Origin: Bythopirellula sp041737835
Lineage (GTDB): Bacteria; Planctomycetota; Planctomycetia; Pirellulales; Lacipirellulaceae
Reading direction: 5' to 3' (one strand)
Length of the DNA stretch: 64,000 nt
Assembly (NCBI GenBank): GCA_041737835.1
Contig: JBGSQY010000050.1
Shown here: in pieces, positions 1 through 8,655 of the stretch
Layout: every line of letters starts with the position of its first letter
Position numbering within the stretch: the first letter of the stretch is position 1
Translations under genes and position numbers: made by a program
The notes under the pieces: generated by a model
The model's database searches: none
The model's input: the letters and a program-made list of their open reading frames with translations, nothing else
What the model was told of the DNA's origin: nothing

Positions 1-1
1 G

Positions 2-1159
2 ACCGCATTTTTTCTGTCGATCACCATGCCGCTGGTGCTCTCGAATCAATGGATCACCGCGAGTTGGGCGATCCAGGCCGTTGTGTTCCTGTGGATTGGC
101 CAGAAAATCGGCAGCCAGTTCGTCAGGCAAATTGGGCTGCTGTTATTTGCTTTGGTGCTGGGGCGGTTTTGTTTTCTCGACCTGGGGCGACAGTTTGCCG
201 GCGGCATCGCCACCACGGCGGATATGGCTTGGCAAGACTATCTGATCGCGCTTGTGGAGCGGGCCGTGGCCTTTGGAATTCCGATTGCGTGCTTTGGCAT
301 TGGCTACCGCATGCTCAGCCGTGAACCTGCACCCGAGGAAGGGATCATCGCTCGCGGGAATGACGTACCTTCGTGGATGGGGAAAGCCACGACGCTGCAC
401 GTGCTGATTGTGGCGGCCATGGTGATGGGCTTTATGTATTTGCATTTGGAACTCAATCGCACGGTGGGCGTGTTTTATCCCCCAGCTCGGCTGCCGGTGC
501 TGACGATGTTGTGGATCGGGCTGAGCGCGTTCTTTCTAATGCAGTATGTTCGCGCGGGGGGCGTGGTGTTTCTCGGTTTGTTCGTCCTGGCGATGGTGGC
601 CGTGGTGGGCAAGTTGCTCGGCGTCGATTTGCCATCGTGGGGTGTGAATGAGAGGTTGCTTTATGCTCCACCGTATTCGTTCCGCGATGCGTTGATGCGT
701 TTGATCGATTTCGGCGCGATCATTGGCTTCTTCGGCGGGGCCTATGCCCTCTTCCGCAACCGCCAAACCGTAATCCCCATTCGCGACGTGCTGGGGCTCG
801 CGAGTTTGGCGATGCTATTTTTCTATCTCACGCTCGAAGTGAACAGCTTTTTGTACGACGCCTACCCCGGCTTGCGGGCAGGAGGGGTGTCGGTGTTGTG
901 GGCGATTTTTGACTTGGCGATGATTTGGCGGGGGATCAGCAAGAACATTGCCACACTTCGCTATTTGGGCCTGGCACTGTTTGTCATCGTGACCGGCAAG
1001 ATCTTTTTCAACGATCTTGCGCGGCTGGAGCAATTCTGGCGAATGGTCGCGCTAGTGCCGTTGGTGATTCTGTTCTTGGCAGGCTCGTTCTTATACCTAA
1101 AATTCAAGGATAATTTTGCCGTGGCCGATTCAACCACGCCGCCGGACGACCTTCCTTAA
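2..1159 (+). CDS. DUF2339 family polytopic membrane protein (5' partial)
   Basis: The frame is open to the left window edge, so the first ATG at 26 is unlikely to be the true start; 385 codons are visible. The protein is almost wholly hydrophobic, with roughly ten or more predicted membrane segments, and early segments such as NQWITASWAIQAVVFLWIG followed by a glycine-rich IG.KIGS pattern match the C-terminal repeats of DUF2339 proteins, which usually run to 700-1000 residues. Function is unknown. The stop is 29 bp before the preferred start of a DUF3999 gene; DUF2339 and DUF3999 genes are often neighbours, which supports both calls. The family assignment is from pattern recognition only. Confidence 0.75.
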   Translation, partial: TAFFLSITMPLVLSNQWITASWAIQAVVFLWIGQKIGSQFVRQIGLLLFALVLGRFCFLDLGRQFAGGIATTADMAWQDYLIALVERAVAFGIPIACFGIGYRMLSREPAPEEGIIARGNDVPSWMGKATTLHVLIVAAMVMGFMYLHLELNRTVGVFYPPARLPVLTMLWIGLSAFFLMQYVRAGGVVFLGLFVLAMVAVVGKLLGVDLPSWGVNERLLYAPPYSFRDALMRLIDFGAIIGFFGGAYALFRNRQTVIPIRDVLGLASLAMLFFYLTLEVNSFLYDAYPGLRAGGVSVLWAIFDLAMIWRGISKNIATLRYLGLALFVIVTGKIFFNDLARLEQFWRMVALVPLVILFLAGSFLYLKFKDNFAVADSTTPPDDLP

Positions 1160-1188
1160 TACCTACCTGAACTATGCGGAGCAGAAAC

Positions 1189-2580
1189 ATGATACGAATT
1201 GCGGTTCTCTTCGCGTTATTGGGGGGCTGTGCCAGCGCGTCTTTCGCCGCGGATGTTTACTACGTGAAGGACATTGAACTTCCTGCCATCGAGAGCGAGG
1301 AACTGCTTTCAGTAACGCTCGATAGCGATGTCTATGCCCACAGCCAGACGAACTATCACGACTTGCGCTTGCTGAACAGTAAGAATAAGGAAGTCGCCTA
1401 CCTTGTGCGGCTTGGACAAACGAAGCGGAGTCGCACGGTCGAGCAAACCTGGACCGCCGAGCATTTGTCACTCAAACCAGACGAAGATGGCAGTCTCAAA
1501 ATTACCTTTGTCACCGACACCGAAAAACATCCCCAGCCTCCGCAGGGGATCCGCCTGTTTTCGCCAGTGTCAAATTTCGAGCATCGCGTGAAAGTGGAAA
1601 GTTCCACCCACGGACACAATTGGGTAACGCTTATTGAAGATGAGCTGATTTTTGATTACTCGCAGTTCATGGATGTGCGGAACGTCACGATCGATCTGCC
1701 GAAGATCGAGGACCAGCCACGGTTTTTCCGGCTCACGATTGCCGACGTGACCCAGGAACAACAGTCGCAGCTGTTGGAGCTTTCACGCAATTTAAGTGGC
1801 GATGAAGAAACCAGCCGCACCGAACGGATGACGATCAAGCGTCAACCGTTTCGCATCGACCGCATCGAACTGTGGACCGACAAGGTTCAGCAAGACGTGG
1901 CCGTGGATAGTCAGGTGGCTTATCCCGTAAGCGTTGATCCCGCGGAACCCACAACCAAGGACAAACAGACATTTGTCCATTTGAAAACCAAGAACGAGCC
2001 ACTCACTCGATTCAGAATCGCAACCGACACCACGAATTTCAGTCGACCCGTGACCGTGGAGATTCCGGAACCCGGCACGACGCCGCAAAGTTGGCGAGCG
2101 ATTGGGTCGGACACAATCTCGCGAATTGACTTCCGCACGCTCAAGCGAGCATCGCTCGATGTGACTTTTCCCGAAACACGCTCTGCAGAATATCGCATCG
2201 TTATCGGGAATCGCGACAGTCCTCCGCTTGACATCACGGGCGTCACCGCCGAGGGGCATGAGTATGAAGTGCTGTTCCTGGCCGACCCGCAGGAAAAGTA
2301 TCGACTCGCTTACGGTGACACGCGACTTTCCAGCCCGAATTACGATACGGCTGCGCTCGCAGAATCGCTCAAAGCAGGTTTCGCGGCACTCGTGGGAACA
2401 TTGGGCACGGCCACTCAAGTTGAGATTCCCCCCGAGGCCATCGTTCCCGAATCATTTTTTAAATGGTTCGTGAACAGTTCGCTCGCGATGACCACGGTCA
2501 TCTGCGTGCTGGTTGTTGTGCTGGCAATGGCGTTGTATCGCGCCACGCGGCATCTGGACGACATCAAAGAATCGCCGTAA
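1189..2580 (+). CDS. DUF3999 family secreted/membrane-anchored protein
   Basis: 463 residues. I prefer the ATG at 1189 to the ATG at 1174 because GGAG (1178-1181) lies 7 bases upstream of it and the resulting protein begins directly with a signal peptide (MIRIAVLFALLGGCASASFA, cleavage near residue 20). A long beta-rich extracytoplasmic region follows, with the pattern YYVKDIELP..ESEELLSVTLDSDVY..S...YHDLRLLN typical of DUF3999, and a single membrane segment near the C-terminus (about 437-455) ends in a short basic/acidic tail. It probably sits in the inner membrane with its bulk in the periplasm. It is likely co-transcribed with the upstream DUF2339 gene. The biochemical role is unknown. It converges on the adaptor gene at 2588 with only 7 bp between the stops. 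Confidence 0.75.
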   Translation: MIRIAVLFALLGGCASASFAADVYYVKDIELPAIESEELLSVTLDSDVYAHSQTNYHDLRLLNSKNKEVAYLVRLGQTKRSRTVEQTWTAEHLSLKPDEDGSLKITFVTDTEKHPQPPQGIRLFSPVSNFEHRVKVESSTHGHNWVTLIEDELIFDYSQFMDVRNVTIDLPKIEDQPRFFRLTIADVTQEQQSQLLELSRNLSGDEETSRTERMTIKRQPFRIDRIELWTDKVQQDVAVDSQVAYPVSVDPAEPTTKDKQTFVHLKTKNEPLTRFRIATDTTNFSRPVTVEIPEPGTTPQSWRAIGSDTISRIDFRTLKRASLDVTFPETRSAEYRIVIGNRDSPPLDITGVTAEGHEYEVLFLADPQEKYRLAYGDTRLSSPNYDTAALAESLKAGFAALVGTLGTATQVEIPPEAIVPESFFKWFVNSSLAMTTVICVLVVVLAMALYRATRHLDDIKESP

Positions 2581-2587
2581 CTATTGC

Positions 2588-3739
2588 TCAGCGTTTGGCG
2601 ACTTCGGTTGTGGGCGAAGTCATTTCACCGGCGCCTTGCTTGGCGTTGATAAAAACGTCGATCTGCTGGCCGACAAAAAGTCGTTTGCCCTTGGTATCAA
2701 TGGCATAGATCACTTGTAGCACGCGAGTGTCGACGCGCTCGGTGTTGTCGCCGGTCAGCGACTTCTTGGGAACAACATACGGCTCGATCCGCACGAATCG
2801 CAGCGGAAAGAATTCGTTCGGCTGGCCCTTGAGCGTTGCCCGGGCTTCGGCATCGGTGAAAAAGCGCGGGATGTCGTATTCGTCGATGTCGACGCGGACG
2901 TGCAGTTGCGTCACGTTGCCCAACACAACAAGCGCTTGGCTGGCGGGAGTGGCTACGAATTCACCAGGGCGGACGTTGACCTGCAACACTTCGCCATCCA
3001 CAAGTGCACGTACGACCAAACGATCCAATTCGGTCTGGGATTCATTAACTTGAGCTTTGGCGTTGTCGATGGCGGCTTGGGCCACGCGCTTGTCGTACTC
3101 CCAAGCACCGGCTTTGAGCAAATCATACTCAGCGACCGCGCTGTTGTAGCGCTCGCGAGCTTGCACTTCTTGTTGTTTGCGGACGATAAACTCTTCCTCG
3201 GGCATGGCCTTCCGATTGAAGAGCTGCTCGCCGCGCGAGGCTTGCTGTTGCCAGTTCTCCCAATCGGCCTTGGCTTCCAGAACTTTCGCTTCAGCGCGAG
3301 GCAGTTCTTCGGTGCGCGGCTGCGCTTCAAGGCGTGCCAGTTGAGCTTCGGCATCGGCGAGGCTCGCCTGGCGGATTGCGAGCTCCGCCTGACGTTGACG
3401 GTCATCCAAACGGAACAACGGATCGCCAGCTTTGACTTTCTGACCAACTTGGGCCATCACTTCGACGACCACTCCCGGCACGGGGGTGCCCATGGAGATG
3501 TTCTCGGTTTGCGGCTCGACCATGCCGGCCCCCGCCACAGTGTTGGGGAACGGATTCACGGCGGGCTGAATCGGAGGTGGCAACTCCGGAAGTCGGGTGC
3601 GGGCACTCATCAAATAGTTGGTCGCAAAGATAATAAGCCCAAGTGCGATCAGCGGTAAACCAAATTTCGTAAGCATGGGAGTCAGATTCAATTGTCCAAA
3701 AGTGTTATACGAGTTGACCTTCAACGAACTGCTCATCAT
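2588..3739 (-). CDS. HlyD/DevB-like membrane fusion (adaptor) protein of an ABC exporter
   Basis: 383 residues. An N-terminal membrane anchor lies at about 22-44 (LTKFGLPLIALGLIIFATNYL), followed by a biotinyl-lipoyl-like half (GTPVPGVVVEVMAQVGQKVKAGDPLFRLD), a long coiled-coil hairpin rich in A/E/Q/R (about 110-235) and the second lipoyl half (RALVDGEVLQVNVRPGEF). This is the layout of periplasmic adaptors. Together with the ATPase and DevC-like permease encoded upstream it would form a tripartite or DevBCA-type exporter linking the inner membrane to the outer layer. The first codons overlap the ATPase gene by 35 bp; an in-frame ATG at 3676 would remove the overlap, but neither start has a clear Shine-Dalgarno. 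Substrate unknown (glycolipid, peptide or drug). Confidence 0.85.
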   Translation of the reverse strand: MMSSSLKVNSYNTFGQLNLTPMLTKFGLPLIALGLIIFATNYLMSARTRLPELPPPIQPAVNPFPNTVAGAGMVEPQTENISMGTPVPGVVVEVMAQVGQKVKAGDPLFRLDDRQRQAELAIRQASLADAEAQLARLEAQPRTEELPRAEAKVLEAKADWENWQQQASRGEQLFNRKAMPEEEFIVRKQQEVQARERYNSAVAEYDLLKAGAWEYDKRVAQAAIDNAKAQVNESQTELDRLVVRALVDGEVLQVNVRPGEFVATPASQALVVLGNVTQLHVRVDIDEYDIPRFFTDAEARATLKGQPNEFFPLRFVRIEPYVVPKKSLTGDNTERVDTRVLQVIYAIDTKGKRLFVGQQIDVFINAKQGAGEMTSPTTEVAKR

Positions 3740-4460
3740 CGGTCATAGAACCATTTGATTCGCGGTGTTCGAGTGAAACAATCCGGCCATCGTCCATGCG
3801 GGCCATCGTGTCGGCGAATTCAAAAATACGACTATCGTGGGTCACGATAATCACGGCGCGGTCTCCTTCGACGGCGATGCTGCGCAAGAGTTCCATGATC
3901 GTATGGCCCGTCTTGGCATCGAGCGCGGAAGTCGGTTCGTCGCACACGAGCAGGCGAGGGTGATGCACCAGCGCCCGCGCGATCGCGACGCGCTGTTGTT
4001 GACCGCCGGAAAGTTTTCCCGGCAGATTATTGATTCGCTCGCCCATCCCCATTTTTTCCAGCAGCGACACAGCCGACGCGACCGCCTGGCGTTTTGATTG
4101 GCCTTTGATCACCAAAGGCACAGCTGCGTTTTCGGCAGCTGTCAGCGCGGGGAGCAAATTAAACTGCTGAAATACAAAGCCGACATTGTCGCGGCGAAAC
4201 GCGGTGCGCTGCCAGGACGTGAGGGCGGTGAGGTCGGTTCCTAACGCGTTTACGGTACCGCTCGTGGGTTTCAAAATGCCAGCCAGCACGGAAAGGAGCG
4301 TGGTCTTGCCGCAACCGCTGGGGCCGACGAGCATGGTGAGCTTACCCGCGTAAACGTCGAGATCAACGCCGCGCAAGGCGTGCACTTCGGCATTGCCGCT
4401 GCCATAGATTTTGGCAACTTTGCGGCAAGAGATCAGCGGTGTGGTTTGTGAAATTTCCAT
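3705..4460 (-). CDS. ABC transporter ATP-binding protein (DevA/LolD/MacB-like)
   Basis: 251 residues, the normal size for a stand-alone ABC ATPase. Walker A GPSGCGKTT is at 46-54, the Q-loop glutamine near 98, the signature LSGGQQQR at 150-157, Walker B LLVCDEPTS at 170-178 and the switch histidine at 208 (VTHDS). All catalytic residues are intact. The sequence type is that of the LolD/MacB/DevA subfamily, whose ATPases drive FtsX-like permeases by mechanotransmission rather than by moving substrate through a channel. It is the middle gene of the operon TetR - permease - ATPase - adaptor; the permease stop is 14 bp upstream. Confidence 0.92.
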   Translation of the reverse strand: MEISQTTPLISCRKVAKIYGSGNAEVHALRGVDLDVYAGKLTMLVGPSGCGKTTLLSVLAGILKPTSGTVNALGTDLTALTSWQRTAFRRDNVGFVFQQFNLLPALTAAENAAVPLVIKGQSKRQAVASAVSLLEKMGMGERINNLPGKLSGGQQQRVAIARALVHHPRLLVCDEPTSALDAKTGHTIMELLRSIAVEGDRAVIIVTHDSRIFEFADTMARMDDGRIVSLEHRESNGSMTDDEQFVEGQLV

Positions 4461-4474
4461 CGATCGTAAAATGC

Positions 4475-5614
4475 TTATCCTTGGAACACGACGGCCGGTT
4501 CAACGACCATCACGCGGTACATGCTCAACAAGCTGGACAGGATGCTAATTGCCCCCACGGCAACGGCTGTTCCGATGAACACTTCGGCGGGCATGTAGAA
4601 AGCCAACCGCGAACCGGGCGCATTGGCAACAATGCCAAACCAAGTGGCCCCACCAATTCCCAGGCCAAAACCGATGAAGCTCACCAACAGAGCCTGCAGC
4701 AGGATCATGCTGAGCAGCATCAGATTACCGGCCCCCATCGCTTTAAGTGCGCCATACTGTTTGATGTTTTCAATGGTGAACAGATAAAAGGTTTGCGCAG
4801 CGATGGCCGTGCCCACGATAAATCCGAGCGCGACCGTAATCCCGAAGTTGAAAGGGATGCCGGTCTTCCGCATGAAATAATCCATGGTGACCCATTCAAA
4901 TTGTTTGCCGGTCAGCGCTCGCATGCCGGTTTGCTTTTCGATCCGTCGGCAAACTTCGTCGACGTCCGAACCTTCGGTCACGTCGGCGAGCACAAAGGAA
5001 AGGACCTTGCGCTCGGGAGGGACAAACTGCAAGGCTTGCGAATATCGGGTGTAAACCACCGGAAATGTCTGGAACGTGCGGCTCGAACGACAGATGCCGA
5101 CGATCTCGGCTTCCTTGTCATTCATTTCAAATCGTTTGCCGATGTGCGGTTCTTCGCCGGGCCACAACAATTGATAACCTTCGTAATCCATGATCACGGC
5201 GTCGGGCCTGCGTAGATCGAACACGCTGCCGATCATCATGTCAGGCGGCGCGCCCACCAGCGTGGCATCGTCGAGGCCGAGCAAAATCGTTTGCTGGAAA
5301 TTGCCATCTTCCAAGCGCGAACGAGTGAGACCCTTGTACAATGGCACGGCCCAAGCCACGCCAGGCACACCACGCACGGTATAGAGATCGCTATCGGAAA
5401 GCGGCTTAACGTCGTCAATGAATTGCACGTTGCCGTCCATGACCCAGATGTCGGCCCCCTGGATATCGCGAATCTGTCCGCTCGTTTGCAGCATCAGTCC
5501 ACAAAAGATCGATGTTTGCTGCGCGATCAACAGCGTGGCGAAGGCAATTCCCAGGATGATGCCCAGGTATTTGCCTTGATTGCCGGTCAGCATTTTCAGG
5601 GCGATCCAGTTCAT
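4475..5614 (-). CDS. FtsX-like ABC transporter permease (DevC type)
   Basis: 379 residues. One membrane segment near residues 15-35 is followed by a large periplasmic MacB-core domain of about 220 residues and three C-terminal segments, the FtsX/DevC fold. The motif FLFTIENIKQYGALKAMGA ahead of TM2 is the characteristic FtsX signature. It would pair with the ATPase at 3705-4460 and the adaptor at 2588-3739. The start overlaps the end of the TetR-type regulator by 4 bp (ATGA, 5611-5614), so the regulator and exporter are translationally coupled in one operon. Confidence 0.88.
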   Translation of the reverse strand: MNWIALKMLTGNQGKYLGIILGIAFATLLIAQQTSIFCGLMLQTSGQIRDIQGADIWVMDGNVQFIDDVKPLSDSDLYTVRGVPGVAWAVPLYKGLTRSRLEDGNFQQTILLGLDDATLVGAPPDMMIGSVFDLRRPDAVIMDYEGYQLLWPGEEPHIGKRFEMNDKEAEIVGICRSSRTFQTFPVVYTRYSQALQFVPPERKVLSFVLADVTEGSDVDEVCRRIEKQTGMRALTGKQFEWVTMDYFMRKTGIPFNFGITVALGFIVGTAIAAQTFYLFTIENIKQYGALKAMGAGNLMLLSMILLQALLVSFIGFGLGIGGATWFGIVANAPGSRLAFYMPAEVFIGTAVAVGAISILSSLLSMYRVMVVEPAVVFQG

Positions 5615-6276
5615 CGCTCGACCTCCTCAAGCAACGCAGCAGGTTGATGAGCATTCGCCCGAGCTTGGATCGCCGCGAGTGAAAAATTGGTCACGTGTCT
5701 GGCGAGTTTTTCCACGTCATGCGATGCATATTCGTCAGCAACAATTAAGCTGCGGATCACACCGTCGGCAAAAAAGTAAAACAAACATTGGCCAACGATA
5801 CTGAAGGCCGTCAGGTGGAGCTCTTCTTCGGAAATATCATCCGGTAACAGCTCGCGCAAGATGCCGTTGAGAATTTCAAACTCGGGCCGAATACTAGAGC
5901 GGGCAAGTTCGGCGCACGCGGCGGTCGGGTGCAAGACTTCACGCAGCACGAGCCGTGGCTGCCAAACGTCGCCGGGATCGCTCAGCACCCGGCCGAAGAA
6001 CGTAATGATGAAGTCTGCCAGCTTCTGCGTCGCAGGGGTCGTTTCATCCCAGCCCGGTAGCTTGACCTTTTCGATGCACCACCGATGGGCTCGCAGCACC
6101 GTTTCGATGTAGAGCCGTTCCTTGTCGCCAAAGTGATAATTGACCGCCGCGAGGTTAGCGCCGGCTTCCTGGCAGATGTCCCGAACGGTGGTGCTCTCGA
6201 AGCCTCGCTCGGCAAACATAATGCCGGCTGCTTCGATAATGCGTCGTTGGGTCGATTCTAAGTCATTGTCAGACAT
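5611..6276 (-). CDS. TetR/AcrR family regulator with CerR-type C-terminal domain
   Basis: 221 residues. The N-terminal TetR helix-turn-helix is clear (RRIIEAAGIMFAERGFESTTVRDICQEAG..LAAVNYHFGDKERLY, residues 11-55). The remaining 160 residues form the ligand-binding domain; its spacing and the motif RPEFEILNGILRELLPDDISEEE resemble CerR/YbiH-like members. It lies first in the exporter operon with a 4-bp overlap, so it probably represses itself and the exporter and is released by an exported compound. The upstream 148 bp (6277-6424) is AT-rich and holds the direct repeat TAAAACAT (about 6290 and 6303), a possible part of the operator, but no convincing palindrome. Confidence 0.88.
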   Translation of the reverse strand: MSDNDLESTQRRIIEAAGIMFAERGFESTTVRDICQEAGANLAAVNYHFGDKERLYIETVLRAHRWCIEKVKLPGWDETTPATQKLADFIITFFGRVLSDPGDVWQPRLVLREVLHPTAACAELARSSIRPEFEILNGILRELLPDDISEEELHLTAFSIVGQCLFYFFADGVIRSLIVADEYASHDVEKLARHVTNFSLAAIQARANAHQPAALLEEVER

Positions 6277-6424
6277 TGGTTTGCGATGTAAAACATGCGA
6301 TTAAAACATCTGTTTCAATCAATTGTATCATTGGTAACCGCAGAGGCAACGCTGAGTTAATCCGAATTGCAGAAAACCACCAGCAGCCATGCCACTGGTG
6401 GGGGGAATAAGCCGGTGAAATGGC

Positions 6425-7324
6425 TTAGTACCGGCTTTGCAGGGTGCCGTCTGCACGATGGCCAAGTTGCCGGAGGATTTCGGGTTCGGTGTCCTCGGTG
6501 AGTGAATGCACCGATCCGTCGGCCAAAACCGTTTGCACCGTACCCGGATGGGCGCTGCTGAATCCACCCACTTCCAGAGGGCGGTCAACAGCTACACCCG
6601 TGCCGGGGCGATTACCTCTCAATCCGCCCTCTTCCAGCGGGCCAATTTCTGGCTCATCGCGCCGCCACCGCCGCGCGTTGAGCTTGCCTGTGTTGCGGAG
6701 CGTGGAACGCGTGCCACTGACCCAACCTAACGTGTTCTCGTCGCGAGTTTCGCCAAGCAAAAGCGTCTGCGAACTTCCATCCTTTATGTCCGTATAGCGA
6801 ATCGCGCTGTTGAGAAACAACAAGCCATGATTGTCGGCATCGATGGGGGCCTCAACATCGTTGTGACAACCGGCGTAAGTGCTGACCGCCGCGAGCTTGT
6901 CTTCGGGAAGTTCATTTCCCGGAAATGAGGGGCAAGTAAAAACGTCAACTGGGACGGCCCGTACGGGTGCATTGACCGGCGCGTACGCCCCCGCTTCGAT
7001 ATCGAAGGCTTGATAGGCCGTATCCATTTCGATGTACGGCAGAATCTGCACGAGCCAACTCACATGCTGCCCATCGGCTTCGCTGCGAATTGGGCCTTCG
7101 GGATTGATCACCCCCGCCGGAAGATGTTCAACGGCGAATTCATAATTGTGTACGCCAAGCCCCAACTGGGCCAAGTTGTTGGTGCATGAGGATCGCCGCG
7201 CGGCCTCGCGGGCTGCTTGCACCGCTGGTAACAAAAGTGAAACGAGTATGCCAATGATGGCGATCACAACCAAAAGTTCGACGAGCGTAAAGCCTTGCCG
7301 TGAATGATGGGATTTTGTGTTCAT
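6425..7324 (-). CDS. DUF1559-like pseudopilin (type II secretion-like, prepilin N-terminus)
   Basis: 299 residues from the ATG at 7324. A longer reading frame runs upstream, but this ATG has GAGAGGAA about 8 bases before it and puts the prepilin motif at the expected place (RQGFTLVELLVVIAIIGIL, cleavage after G12, E at +5). The following AVQAAREAARR.SC.NNL segment and the C-terminal ADGSVHSL motif are hallmarks of DUF1559 proteins, which are expanded in Planctomycetes. It lies 4 bp after a small pseudopilin-like gene at the distal end of the GspF cluster. It probably acts as a pilin-like envelope or filament component; its exact role is unknown. Confidence 0.85.
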   Translation of the reverse strand: MNTKSHHSRQGFTLVELLVVIAIIGILVSLLLPAVQAAREAARRSSCTNNLAQLGLGVHNYEFAVEHLPAGVINPEGPIRSEADGQHVSWLVQILPYIEMDTAYQAFDIEAGAYAPVNAPVRAVPVDVFTCPSFPGNELPEDKLAAVSTYAGCHNDVEAPIDADNHGLLFLNSAIRYTDIKDGSSQTLLLGETRDENTLGWVSGTRSTLRNTGKLNARRWRRDEPEIGPLEEGGLRGNRPGTGVAVDRPLEVGGFSSAHPGTVQTVLADGSVHSLTEDTEPEILRQLGHRADGTLQSRY

Positions 7325-7328
7325 GGAT

Positions 7329-7727
7329 CTATTCCTCTCGAATGAGTGATAATGTGTACGAACGCCGAATCGATTGAGGAGAATCAGCGGGGAGTTGTGC
7401 GATGACATGGACTTGCGCGGGCTCGTCATTGGTAGAAGCTTCAACATCGATTTCTACCAGGGCGGTTTCGATGCCCGGGATCGCTTTACTGGTGAGTTCC
7501 CAGGTTTCGCCGGAGTAGTCTTCATCCTCAGTCAGTTGCCGTACCGCGCGTTGCACACCCGCGGCCAAGAGAAACTCGGTTTGGCTGAGCTTAAGTTCTT
7601 GACGGGCAGCGTGTCGTGCGGCGAGCGCCGTCTTGAGCATCGACGCGGCGATTCCCATCACGATGGCGAGGCACGCGAGCACGCAAATCAGAATCAGACC
7701 GGATTGTCGGCGGCGGCGCTGCGTCAT
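7329..7727 (-). CDS. small membrane-anchored pseudopilin-like protein (GspK/PilX-like)
   Basis: 132 residues. A basic N-terminus (MTQRRRRQSG) is followed by a long hydrophobic helix (LILICVLACLAIVMGIAASML) and a small, mostly beta/alpha domain of about 95 residues. There is no glutamate at +5, as in GspK/PilX-type minor pseudopilins, and the protein is much shorter than a true GspK (about 300 residues). It overlaps the upstream prepilin gene by 4 bp (7724-7727), so it belongs to the same translationally coupled operon. Its role as a minor pseudopilin is inferred from context and the N-terminus. Confidence 0.65.
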   Translation of the reverse strand: MTQRRRRQSGLILICVLACLAIVMGIAASMLKTALAARHAARQELKLSQTEFLLAAGVQRAVRQLTEDEDYSGETWELTSKAIPGIETALVEIDVEASTNDEPAQVHVIAQLPADSPQSIRRSYTLSLIREE

Positions 7728-8233
7728 GGCGTGCCTCCCAAGCCAGTAACGAGCCGCGCGAAACGGCCAATGTGGGCCGTGATGTGCAGCACCATTTTTG
7801 GCGGTTCGTTGGCAACTTTTGTTTCGCGAGTCACTTGCAAATCCAGCATTTCCGGTGCGGCGGTAGTTGTGATGGTCGCGTGATAATCGGCGGGCTTCTT
7901 GTAAAACTCGCGTTGCGTTTGTTCGTCGGGGATTTCCGATTCGCGAATGAATTCAGTGTCGGCGATGGTGTAACGAACGACTCGTTCGTTGGGCATCAGG
8001 AAGTCGAGTCCCAAAGGCTCTTGTGTCAGTTTGGCCGATTGGGCTTCATGAGCATCGCGGCGAAGATCATGCGACAAGCGAGTCAGCGACCGCATCGTGT
8101 CGGCTTGCTCGCGACAATCGCTATCAATTCGCATAGCCCGATGCACCGCGCCGGTGGCAAGTGTCAACAGCACCGTGCTCACTGCCATCGCGGCAGACAT
8201 TTCAACAAGCGTAAAGCCGCGTCGTTTATTCAT
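7724..8233 (-). CDS. prepilin-type N-terminal cleavage protein (GspJ/GspH-like minor pseudopilin)
   Basis: 169 residues. The N-terminus MNKRRGFTLVEMSAAMAVSTVLL is a class-III signal: basic leader, G|FTLVE, then a hydrophobic helix. It should be cut by a PilD-type peptidase, which is not encoded in this window. The remainder resembles the small globular domain of minor pseudopilins. It overlaps both neighbours by 4 bp (8230-8233 and 7724-7727), showing tight coupling in the cluster. Confidence 0.75.
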   Translation of the reverse strand: MNKRRGFTLVEMSAAMAVSTVLLTLATGAVHRAMRIDSDCREQADTMRSLTRLSHDLRRDAHEAQSAKLTQEPLGLDFLMPNERVVRYTIADTEFIRESEIPDEQTQREFYKKPADYHATITTTAAPEMLDLQVTRETKVANEPPKMVLHITAHIGRFARLVTGLGGTP

Positions 8234-8655
8234 GGTGCTTCCTCCGACAATTTATTGAGCCAACCCACCAGTCGCAGGGGCTCAGGCTTGCCCGCACGGT
8301 CCCAATTGATTTCCAGCACGATGCGAGGCCCAAACTCATCCACGATCTTGCTGCCTGACAACTTGGCATCTGACAAAGTGGCTTTAATCGCCGGCGTGAC
8401 GTCCAGGTTGCCCAAGGCTTCGTCCAGCGTGGCTTCATCAAGCAGTGTGAGTCGCTCCAATTGATTGGTAAGTTCATCGGCGGCGAGCTTGTAGTGCTGC
8501 GAATCTTGCCACAGTTTTCCGCTGCGGAACGACAAAGTGGCGAGCAGTGACAAGGCCGTGATCAAAAGCCCTGCCGCGACGACAAGCTCCGTCATGGCTA
8601 AGCCAGAGCGAACGTTACGAGTTGTGTTGATCGGCCTGTGCATAAACGCTTTCAT
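8230..8655 (-). CDS. pseudopilin-like protein (GspI-like)
   Basis: 141 residues from the ATG at 8655, which overlaps the stop of the upstream GspF-like gene as TGATG; a further in-frame start upstream at 8670 is possible. The N-terminal part contains VRSGLAMTELVVAAGLLITALSLLA, a degenerate prepilin signal with G|LAMTE and E at +5, followed by a small soluble domain. The position between a GspF-like protein and another pseudopilin supports a minor pseudopilin role. The leader is unusually long (about 19 residues before the cleavage glycine). Confidence 0.65.
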   Translation of the reverse strand: MKAFMHRPINTTRNVRSGLAMTELVVAAGLLITALSLLATLSFRSGKLWQDSQHYKLAADELTNQLERLTLLDEATLDEALGNLDVTPAIKATLSDAKLSGSKIVDEFGPRIVLEINWDRAGKPEPLRLVGWLNKLSEEAP